DNA of 64,000 nucleotides from Gloeocapsopsis dulcis (GTDB lineage Bacteria; Cyanobacteriota; Cyanobacteriia; Cyanobacteriales; Chroococcidiopsidaceae): NCBI RefSeq assembly GCF_032163395.1, contig NZ_CP119970.1, positions 1 to 64,000 of the forward strand, read 5' to 3'. Shown piece by piece: positions 35,976 to 45,000 of this stretch (position 1 is its first letter; each line of letters starts with the position of its first letter). The notes under the pieces were generated by a model. It saw only the letters and a program-made list of their open reading frames with translations, ran no database searches and was not told where the DNA came from. The position numbers and the translations under genes were made by a program.

Positions 35976-36172
35976 GATTTTAGAGCTGTTGCTAATAAAC
36001 CCCTGGCTGTCGTTGTTTCCTTTGACAAAGGGGACTACAGGAGTTCTCCAGGGGTCATCAACAGGTTTTTGACACCATCTATTTTTCGCCATCTGCAGAA
36101 AATTATAGATAATTTATTATCAGTTTAACTGAATAGATACCCAGATATTGATAGCAATCTTGATAAATTAGG

Positions 36173-36222
36173 CTGTTGCTAATACTACTAATTTTCGTTA
36201 TAGTAATTTGGATTAAATAAAA
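36173..36222 (+). repeat. Dispersed 50-bp repeat, copy 1
   Basis: It begins GCTGTTGCTAATACTACTAA and continues TTTTCGTTATAGT to TTAAATAAAAA. The same block with scattered changes occurs at 63901-63950, in the same orientation, at the other end of the biosynthetic/iron-uptake locus. A truncated start (GCTGTTGCTAAT) also occurs at 35985. Confidence 0.6.
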
Positions 36223-36461
36223 ACACATTTCAATAAGTGCTAACTTACTTTAATAAAAATAGCTAGTATCAGCGTTTTACAGGACTAGAGTTATCAGTGG
36301 TTGGCTGAACTATCTATCATAAGTCGAGTCTCAGTTAAGGACTTAAATATACAACACTTTTTCACTCGACTCATAAAGCTTGCTTGTGTTTACTACTAGG
36401 TTTGAGCTTTTGAAGTTGATAAACTTCAATAAGATTAACTAATAATTACAGGAGCTGTTTA

Positions 36462-36491
36462 ATGAATTTTAAGTTGCGCACTAATATTTAG
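36462..36491 (+). other. Ten-codon mini-frame with strong ribosome binding site
   Basis: ATG 36462 follows AGGAGCTGTTTA, a better site than that of the NRPS gene itself, and encodes MNFKLRTNI then TAG. Its second half overlaps the left arm of the 11-bp inverted repeat (36475-36485). It could be a leader peptide linked to RNA folding, or a truncated gene start. There is no direct evidence for translation. Confidence 0.3.
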
Positions 36492-36587
36492 CATTATTGG
36501 CTTCAGTTAAATAACTTAGTTGTTTGCTGAGAATACAGAGTTGGTAATTCATAATTAGTGCGCAGACATTCAAACCGATGTTTTATA

Positions 36588-36604
36588 CAAATGTTGAACA
36601 TTTG
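36588..36604. promoter_or_regulatory. Perfect 17-bp palindrome, candidate operator
   Basis: CAAATGTTGAACATTTG (8-1-8) lies 77 bases before the start codon of the first NRPS gene. Perfect dyads of this length in a promoter region usually bind a dimeric repressor or activator. The sequence is not a recognisable Fur, NtcA or LexA box. Confidence 0.5.
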
Positions 36605-36680
36605 CTCTTGATTGTTCTCTTGAAAGTGAAAGTCAGAGGAGCAGGTTATCACGATACTATTTAACTTATGAATACTAAAA

Positions 36681-39600
36681 ATGAGCAAATCTTATAGCTT
36701 ACTTGAACCTTCTAGCAACTTTTCTACATTTGTCGATGTACTGCGCTTCAGAAGTTCTACTCAGCCAAACAGAGATGCTTTTACCTTCTTGCTCGATGGC
36801 GAAATAGAACAAGCTACGCTAACCTATCAAGAATTAGATAGGCGATCGCGTCGGATAGCAGCACAGTTACAAGCTAATGGTTTGACAGGGGAAAGAGCCT
36901 TACTACTTTATCCAGCAGGACTAGATTTTATAGTTGCCTTTTTCGGTTGTTTGTATGCGGGAGTCGTTGCTGTAACTGCATATCCCCCACGAAATCAGCG
37001 TAATACACCAAGAATCAAGGCTATTTCCACAGACGCACAAGCAGCGATCGCGCTGACGACAACAGAAATCCTGCCTACAGTGCGGTCTTTGATGACAGAA
37101 AAGACCAATTTAGAATCTCTACAGTGGTTAGCTACCGATAATCTTGCAGAGGGAATAGAAGACACTTGGCAAGAACCTACTATTAATCAAGATACATTAG
37201 CTTTTCTACAATACACCTCTGGTTCTACAGGAACACCCAAGGGCGTGACGATCAGTCATGGAAACTTACTGCATAATGCTCACACCACTTACCAATTCAT
37301 GGAGCATTCTTCAGAAAGTAAGTTTGTCACGTGGTTGCCGATGTACCACGATATGGGTCTGATTGGGGGAATATTGCAACCTTTATATGGAGGTTTTCCT
37401 TGTATTGTCATGCCTCCAGCTTCTTTTCTCCAACGTCCTTATCATTGGTTGCAAGCTATTTCCCAATACAAAGGGACAACAAGTGGTGGACCTAACTTTG
37501 CCTATGATTTATGTACTGAAAAAATTACTGCTGAACAAAAAGCAACTCTTGACTTGAGTAGTTGGAATGTTGCATTTAATGGTGCTGAGCCTGTTCGTCA
37601 CGATAGTTTAGAACGGTTTGCAACAGCTTTTGCCGAGTGTGGCTTTCGCAAAGAGGCATTCTATCCTTGTTATGGCATGGCGGAAACAACTCTCATGGTT
37701 TCTGGCGTACAGAAGGCAACAGCACCAAGAATTAAAGCACTTCAAAAGTGGGCATTAGAATCTAATCGGGTAGTTGAATCATCTGCTAACGATGAGGATG
37801 TCTACCATTTTGTCAGTTGCGGTCGAGTCATACCAGCCCAGAAGGTAGCGATCGCTCATCCAGAAACGCTTAGTAGTTGTCAACCAAGTGAAATCGGGGA
37901 AATCTGGGTATCCGGACCAAGTGTTGGTCAAGGTTATTGGAATCGTCCTCAGGAAACAGAAGAGACATTCCACGTTTATCTATCAGACACAGGAGAAGGA
38001 CCATTTCTGCGGACAGGAGATTTGGGCTTTCTGCACAATGGAGAACTTTTTATTACAGGTAGAGCCAAAGATTTAATTATTATTCGCGGTCGCAATCTTT
38101 ACCCACAGGATATAGAATTAACCGCAGAACGCAGTCATCCATCGTTGCGTTCTGGTGCTGGGGCAGCATTTACACTAGAAGTTAACAACGAAGAAAGACT
38201 CTTTATTGTACAAGAACTGGAGTTTCGCGCTAAGCCAGATGTACAAGAAGTTATTTCTGCAATTCGGCAAGCAATTAGTGAGGAGTATGAAGTACAAGTT
38301 TATGCTGTGGTCTTAATTAAACCAGGTAGTATTCCCAAAACTTCCAGTGGTAAAATTCAGCGACGTGCAACTCGCGCTCAATTTCAGAATGGCGAACTGA
38401 ATGTAGTTGCCAGTAATATGCTCAAAATTAGTAACACTGTCAGAGCAGAAACTCGCTTACAACGTTCTGAACTTTTGGCGCTTTCCCCAAGGGAATGTCA
38501 AACAATTTTAGAATCATATTTAATTGAACTTTTGGCAGAAGTATTTTCCATCACATCAGATGAGATTAAACTTCAAGAACCATTAAGCACTCTGGGACTG
38601 GATTCTTTAAAAGTATTTGAGGTCAAAAATCGGATTGAAACCGACTTAGAAGTAGAAATATCTGTAGCAGACTTCTTTGAAGGGATGAGTGTGCGATCAT
38701 TGCTGGTCACAAAGATTCTCGCTCAAATCACAACAGAGGCTTTCATACCTTCAGAATTTATTAGCCGAGTCCAGCCAGCCGAAGTATATCCTCTATCTTT
38801 TGCCCAGCAAAGACTATGGTTTCTCGACAGATTGGAACCAGGGAATCCAGCTTACAATATTTCCTTAGCTGTTAATCTCAAAGGTGAGCTTAATGTTCTT
38901 TTGTTAGAGCAAAGTATCAACGAAATTATCCGGCGACATGAAACCCTCAGAACTACTTTTACTATAGTCAATGGACAGCAGGTGCAAACTATAGCGGCTT
39001 CCTTAAAATTATCTTTATTAAGAATAGATATTGAATTAGAAGGTGATAGCGCAGTTCAGCAATTCTTGACTAAGCAAAGTCAACAACCATTCGATCTGAC
39101 TCAAGGGCCATTGTTACGTGCTAAACTTTTGTGCCTAGCACTACAAGAGCATATTCTTTTACTGGAAATGCACCACATAATCTCGGATGGTTGGTCTAGC
39201 GAGGTGTTTTTACAGGAAATGGCATCACTATATAAAGCATTTTTAGCCGGAACTGCTTCACCTCTAGCAGAAATCTCTATCCAGTACAAAGACTTTGCAC
39301 AATGGCAGAGGGAATGGCTACAAGGGGAAATTCTGCAAACCCAACTCTCTTATTGGAAACAACAACTTGAGGGTATACCAACAGCATTACAACTACCCAC
39401 TGACCGAATACGACCTGCGGTACAAACCTCACAAGGAGCTATTCAGTCTATAGAGTTATCTGAAGCAGTCATCAAGGAATTAAAGGTGATCGCTCGTCAA
39501 GAAGGTGTAACTTTATTTATGTTGCTATTGGCAGCATTTCAGACTTTCCTCTACCGTTACACAGGACAAGATGATATTGCTGTAGGTTCACCAATCGCCA

Positions 39601-42020
39601 ATCGTAATCGTGATGAAGTAAAAGGTTTAATTGGCTTTTTTGTCAATACCTTAGTATTACGTACAAATATGAGCGGTGACCCGACTTTTGATGAGTTGCT
39701 GACAAGAGTGAGAAAGGTGGCTATAGGAGCCTACACACATCAGGATCTGCCATTTGACCAACTGGTAGAAGCAGTACAACCAGAACGGGATGTAAGTCGA
39801 ACACCTCTTTTTCAGGTCATGTTCAATGTCCAAGACTACTCGCAGTTACCAGAAATACCTGGTTTGGCATTGAGCTTAGTAAAAATAGAAACTGAAACAG
39901 CACAGTTTGATTTGAGCCTATGTATCGAAATCACAGACCAAGAAGTAGCGGCATCATGTTATTACAATACCGACCTATTTGATGCTACTACCATCAGCCG
40001 AATGCTGAGGCATTTTCATAACTTACTCTCAGGCATTGCTGCTAATCCTCAAGCTCGGCTATCTGACTTACCGCTATTGAGTGCGGCAGATTGTCAGGAG
40101 TTACTACAACTTAGTAGGAATCAATCAACAATTCCAAATTCCTCTCAACGATGCATTCATCAACTTTTTGAAGCACAGGTAGAACGGACACCAAATGCAG
40201 TTGCAGTGGGTTATAAAAACCAGTATTTAACTTACACAGAGCTAAATCAGCGCGCGAATCAACTAGCTCACCACCTCAAAACCCTGGGAGTCAAACCAGA
40301 AGTTTTAGTAGGAATATGTATAGAGCGGTCTTTTGAGATGGTGGTGGGACTATTGGCAATCCTCAAAGCTGGAGGCGCATATCTACCTTTAGATCCTGCT
40401 TATCCTCAAGAACGTCTAGCTTTGATGTTAAAGGATTCCCAAGTGTCAGTTTTACTAACTTCGTCAGCACAATTGGAGACACTCCCCCAACATCAGGCTC
40501 AGGTTATTTGCTTAGATATAGACTGGGCAAAAATTGCTGAAAACAGCTTTGAGAAACCGATTCATCAGACTCAGCTTGAAAACAGTGCTTATTTAATTTA
40601 TACATCTGGTTCTACAGGAACGCCGAAAGGGGTAATGATTCAGCATCGTTCCTTAAGTAGTTATATTCATACTGCCTGTATAGAGTTTGAAATTAATTCG
40701 AGCGATCACGTGCTGCAATTCGCTTCCATTAGCTTTGATACCGCCGCCGAAGAAATATTTCCCTGTCTTATCTGTGGTGCTACCCTCATACTGCGGACAG
40801 ATGAAATGATCAGTTCCATACCTCAATTTTTACAGCAATGCCGTGATTGGGGGATAACTGTCCTGGATTTGCCTACTGCCTTTTGGCATCAAATGACGAC
40901 AGAATTAGCAACAGCAAATTTGGCAATCTTTAATTCTCTGCGATTAGTGATTATTGGCGGTGAAAAAGCTGACACAAAACACTTGAATACTTGGCAGCAA
41001 CAGGTTGGTCAACAGGTACGCCTTGTCAACAGCTACGGTCCCACAGAAACAACAATTGTGGCGACACTCTGTAACTTATCAGTACCAGCAACTAGTAAAG
41101 TACCTATTGGCAGAGCCATTCCCCAAGCCCAAACTTACGTCCTCGACTCCAATTTACAACTTGTACCTATAGGAACTCCTGGCGAATTGTACATTGGCGG
41201 TGTAGGTGTTGCTAGAGGATACTTTAATCGACCGGACTTAACAGCACAAAGGTTTATTCCTAACCCCTACAGTTTAAAACCTGGGGAGCGTCTTTATCAG
41301 ACAGGCGACTTAGTTCGCTATCTCCATAATGGCAACCTAGAATTTTTCGGACGTGTTGATCATCAAGTCAAGATTCGGGGTTTCCGCATAGAATTAGGAG
41401 AAATAGAAGCCTTACTAAATCAACACCCAGCCGTTCGAGAATCTGTAGTTGTGGCTCACAGTGATCACTCAGACCATCAGCGCTTAATTGCTTATGTCGC
41501 TGAGCAGTATCAGCAGGAAACAGTAGTAGAGTTAGACACTCAACTCCGAGATTTCCTGAAAGAAAAGTTACCTGAGTACATGGTGCCAACAGCTTTTATA
41601 TTCTTAGATGCGCTTCCTTTGACTCCCAATGGCAAGATCAATCGTCGCGTCTTACCTTTGCCAGAGACTTACTCTACCCAAAACAATCTTTATGTAGCAC
41701 CGGAAACAGAGCTACAGCAGACTATTGCTAGTACGTGGCAAACATTACTGGGTATTGAAAAAGTTAGTATTAACGATAACTTTTTTGACTTGGGCGGTCA
41801 TTCTCTGCTGATTTCTCAAGTAAACGCCCAACTAAGAGAAAAACTGCAACGCGATATTTCTGTGGTAGAAATGTTTCAATATCCTAGTATTAGTTTGTTG
41901 GCAAAACATCTGAGTCAAGAACAGCAAGAAGAAGATTCTTTTAAAGATATTCGTAATCGTTCTGAAAAACAGAGATTGGCTCTAAACAGACAACAGAAAA
42001 TTCATAAGTCACACCAATAG
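36681..42020 (+). CDS. Hybrid FAAL-ACP-C-A-PCP protein (fatty acyl starter plus first NRPS module)
   Basis: A 1779-residue protein. Domains: fatty acyl-AMP ligase (residues 1-585; YTSGSTGTPKGVTISHGNLL, LPMYHDMGLIGGILQPLYGG, and GRDLII-like core around 455), ACP (about 600-690; LGLDSLKVFEVKN, attachment Ser near 641), condensation (about 700-1140; MHHIISDGWS near 830), adenylation (about 1160-1660; YTSGSTGTPKGVMI, NSYGPTETT, TGDLVRYLHNG) and PCP (FFDLGGHSLLISQV, Ser near 1706). It activates a fatty acid as acyl-AMP, loads it on the ACP and condenses it with an amino acid. The pocket residues read by eye are D-T-E-D-I-G-S-I-V-K. The acidic residues at the third and fourth positions suggest a basic amino acid such as lysine or ornithine. 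It is first gene of the operon; the ribosome site is weak. Confidence 0.93.
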   Translation: MSKSYSLLEPSSNFSTFVDVLRFRSSTQPNRDAFTFLLDGEIEQATLTYQELDRRSRRIAAQLQANGLTGERALLLYPAGLDFIVAFFGCLYAGVVAVTAYPPRNQRNTPRIKAISTDAQAAIALTTTEILPTVRSLMTEKTNLESLQWLATDNLAEGIEDTWQEPTINQDTLAFLQYTSGSTGTPKGVTISHGNLLHNAHTTYQFMEHSSESKFVTWLPMYHDMGLIGGILQPLYGGFPCIVMPPASFLQRPYHWLQAISQYKGTTSGGPNFAYDLCTEKITAEQKATLDLSSWNVAFNGAEPVRHDSLERFATAFAECGFRKEAFYPCYGMAETTLMVSGVQKATAPRIKALQKWALESNRVVESSANDEDVYHFVSCGRVIPAQKVAIAHPETLSSCQPSEIGEIWVSGPSVGQGYWNRPQETEETFHVYLSDTGEGPFLRTGDLGFLHNGELFITGRAKDLIIIRGRNLYPQDIELTAERSHPSLRSGAGAAFTLEVNNEERLFIVQELEFRAKPDVQEVISAIRQAISEEYEVQVYAVVLIKPGSIPKTSSGKIQRRATRAQFQNGELNVVASNMLKISNTVRAETRLQRSELLALSPRECQTILESYLIELLAEVFSITSDEIKLQEPLSTLGLDSLKVFEVKNRIETDLEVEISVADFFEGMSVRSLLVTKILAQITTEAFIPSEFISRVQPAEVYPLSFAQQRLWFLDRLEPGNPAYNISLAVNLKGELNVLLLEQSINEIIRRHETLRTTFTIVNGQQVQTIAASLKLSLLRIDIELEGDSAVQQFLTKQSQQPFDLTQGPLLRAKLLCLALQEHILLLEMHHIISDGWSSEVFLQEMASLYKAFLAGTASPLAEISIQYKDFAQWQREWLQGEILQTQLSYWKQQLEGIPTALQLPTDRIRPAVQTSQGAIQSIELSEAVIKELKVIARQEGVTLFMLLLAAFQTFLYRYTGQDDIAVGSPIANRNRDEVKGLIGFFVNTLVLRTNMSGDPTFDELLTRVRKVAIGAYTHQDLPFDQLVEAVQPERDVSRTPLFQVMFNVQDYSQLPEIPGLALSLVKIETETAQFDLSLCIEITDQEVAASCYYNTDLFDATTISRMLRHFHNLLSGIAANPQARLSDLPLLSAADCQELLQLSRNQSTIPNSSQRCIHQLFEAQVERTPNAVAVGYKNQYLTYTELNQRANQLAHHLKTLGVKPEVLVGICIERSFEMVVGLLAILKAGGAYLPLDPAYPQERLALMLKDSQVSVLLTSSAQLETLPQHQAQVICLDIDWAKIAENSFEKPIHQTQLENSAYLIYTSGSTGTPKGVMIQHRSLSSYIHTACIEFEINSSDHVLQFASISFDTAAEEIFPCLICGATLILRTDEMISSIPQFLQQCRDWGITVLDLPTAFWHQMTTELATANLAIFNSLRLVIIGGEKADTKHLNTWQQQVGQQVRLVNSYGPTETTIVATLCNLSVPATSKVPIGRAIPQAQTYVLDSNLQLVPIGTPGELYIGGVGVARGYFNRPDLTAQRFIPNPYSLKPGERLYQTGDLVRYLHNGNLEFFGRVDHQVKIRGFRIELGEIEALLNQHPAVRESVVVAHSDHSDHQRLIAYVAEQYQQETVVELDTQLRDFLKEKLPEYMVPTAFIFLDALPLTPNGKINRRVLPLPETYSTQNNLYVAPETELQQTIASTWQTLLGIEKVSINDNFFDLGGHSLLISQVNAQLREKLQRDISVVEMFQYPSISLLAKHLSQEQQEEDSFKDIRNRSEKQRLALNRQQKIHKSHQ

Positions 42021-42085
42021 ACAAGAGTAATAATTATCAGAAAACCCATGTAAACCGTAATCATTAATTGGGTAAAATCAAGGAA

Positions 42086-45000
42086 ATGGATAGTACAGAA
42101 TTATACGAATCAATAGAAGCGATCGCAATTATTGGCATATCAGGACGTTTTCCTGGTGCTAATGGGATTGAAGATTTTTGGAAAAATTTACGCTCTGGAG
42201 TAGAATCAATATCTCTGTTCACAGATGCCGAATTAATTGACGCTGGAATTGAGCCAGAATTAGTGCATAATCCTGATTATGTGAAAAGCCTGGCTGTATT
42301 AGAAAATGTAGATTTGTTTGATGCTTCATTCTTCGGCTTTAATCCTAGAGAAGCAGAAATTACAGATCCACAGCATCGTTTATTTTTGGAGTGTGCATGG
42401 GAAGCATTAGAAAATGCCGGCTATGATTCGCAACGTTGCGAAAGTCGGATTGGAGTTTATGCTGGTGCTGGTTCAAATAATTATTCATCATTAGACTTAA
42501 ATAGTAATCGCCCTGGATTAGCTAGCATTTTTCAAAAGGGAATTGGTAACGATAAAGATTTTTTAGCAACTCGCGTTTCCTATAAATTAAACCTAACTGG
42601 ACCAAGTCTAACGGTACAAACTGCTTGCTCTACTTCCTTAGTTGCAACTTCTTTAGCTTGCCAAAGTTTATTAAATTATCAATGCGATATGGCTTTAGCC
42701 GGGGGAGTATCTATTCACATTCCCCAAAAAACTGGGTATTTGTATGAAGAAGGGGGTATTCTATCACCTGATGGTCACTGCCGAGCCTTCGATGCCAAAG
42801 CAATGGGAACCATTATTGGTAATGGCGTAGGAATTGTAGTTTTGAAGCGGTTATCTGAGGCGATCGCCGATGGTGACAATATCTATGCTGTAATTAAAGG
42901 TAGCGCTATAAATAATGATGGTTCTGGTAAAGTTGGTTATACAGCCCCCAGCGTTAACGGACAAGCGGATGTAGTCGTGGAAGCACTGGCTTTGGCTGGA
43001 GTAGAACCTGAAACAATTAGCTATATTGAAGCTCACGGAACAGGAACTGTCTTAGGCGATCCCATTGAAATATCGGCTTTAACAAACGTTTTTCGTGAAA
43101 GTACAAATAGAAAGGGTTTTTGTGCGATCGCTTCAGTCAAGACAAATATCGGTCATTTAGATGCAGCAGCGGGAATTGCCGGACTGATTAAAACAGTTTT
43201 AGCCCTAAAACATCAACAAATACCACCCAGTTTAAATTTTGAGCAACCCAATCCCCAGATTGATTTTGCAAACAGTCCTTTTTATGTAAATACAACCCTC
43301 AAAGAATGGAAAGCGGGAAGTACCCCTCGTCGGGCTGGTGTGAGTTCTTTAGGTATTGGTGGGACTAACGCTCATGTCATTCTAGAAGAAGCACCAGTAC
43401 AAACCACAAGTCAAAAGTCAAAAGGTAAAAGTAAATATCTATTGTGTTTATCGGCTAAAACTAGCTCGGCATTGGAGACAGCAACGGTAAATTTGGCTAA
43501 TTATCTCAAACTGCATCCCTCTCTGGATTTAGCGGATGTTGCCTATACATTGCAAGTCGGGCGGGCTGAATTTAATCATCGTCGCGTCCTGGTGTGCCAA
43601 GATACCGAGGATGCAAGTAGTGCTTTGCAAGATCCGCAAAGAGTTTTGACTCGTTTAATTGAAAATAGCGATGATCGCTCCATCGTCTTCATGTTTCCTG
43701 GACAGGGCGCTCAGTATGTAGATATGGGCAAAGAACTTTACCAGACTGAGTCAATTTTTCAACAACAAGTCGATTTGTGCTGTCAAATGCTGCAACCGCA
43801 TCTGGGTTTAGATTTGCGTTCAGTTATTTATCCCACCGAGTCTGAGTTAAAAGCCGCAACCGCAAAACTCCAACAAACTGCCATTACCCAGCCTGCATTG
43901 TTTGTAGTTGAATACGCGTTAGCTAAGTTGTGGATGTCTTGGGGAATTTCTCCCAGCACCATGATTGGTCATAGCATTGGCGAATATGTTGCAGCCTGTC
44001 TTGCTGGTGTGATGTCACTTGAGGATGCTTTAGCCCTGCTTGCTATCCGTGGGCGACTGATGCAACAACTTCCAGCAGGTGCTATGCTCTCGGTTTCACA
44101 ATCAGCAGCAGGGATCAAAAACTTACTCAATGAAAATTTATCTTTAGCTGCCAGCAATGCTCCTTCTTTGTGCGTCGTTTCCGGAACTCATGCAGCCATA
44201 GACACAATTCATCAACAACTCACAGCATTAGATATAGAGTGTCGCCGTCTGCATACCTCCCATGCCTTTCATTCGGAGATGATGGAACCTATCATGGAGC
44301 CATTCATCCAGGAAGTTAAAAAAGTTAAACTCAATCCTCCTCAGATTCCCTTGATCTCCAATGTTACAGGAACCTGGATCACAGCAGAACAAGCGACAGA
44401 TCCCCAATACTGGACAACACATTTACGGCAAACAGTGGAGTTTACCGCAGGTATATCTACATTGCTGCAAGACCCAAATTGCATCTTGCTAGAAGTTGGG
44501 CCAGGACGCAGCTTGTGTACTTTTGCTCAAAAGCATTCAGATGTCGTAGGGCTGTGTTCATTACGGCATCCCAAGGAAAAACAGTCGGATGTAGCATTTT
44601 TATTGAACACACTAGGTAAACTCTGGTTATACGGAGTACAAATCGAATGGTCAGGATTTTATATTAACGAGCACCGTTATCGTCTTCCTTTACCGACCTA
44701 TCCCTTCGAGCGCCAGCATTATTGGATTGAAGACCGTAAACAATCAGAAAAGAGTACTAAAACCACATCATTAGGTAAAAAGTCAGACATTACAGACTGG
44801 TTTTATCTACCTTTGTGGAAACAGTCGCTACCTCCAAGAGAACACCCAGAACTAACCGTACAAAAATCTAGCACTTTAGTTTTTACTAATGAGTTGAGCA
44901 TCAGTTCCCAATTAGTACAACAACTAAAAACACATCATCAAGATGTCATTCTAGTGAAAATAAGTTTAAAGTTTGCCAAGTTGAGTGAGCATGAATATAG

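Larger units (their letters stand above)
35976..36680 (+). promoter_or_regulatory. Long 5' region of the NRPS/PKS operon
   Basis: A 705-base AT-rich region without a large gene. It contains: an inverted pair CCCCTGG/CCAGGGG at about 36000 and 36048; a dispersed repeat (36173-36222, similar to 63901-63950); a ten-codon mini-frame with a strong ribosome site (36462-36491); an 11-bp inverted pair TGCGCACTAAT/ATTAGTGCGCA (36475-36485 and 36554-36564); and a perfect 17-bp palindrome (36588-36604). The density of symmetric elements suggests regulation of the cluster here. Confidence 0.55.
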
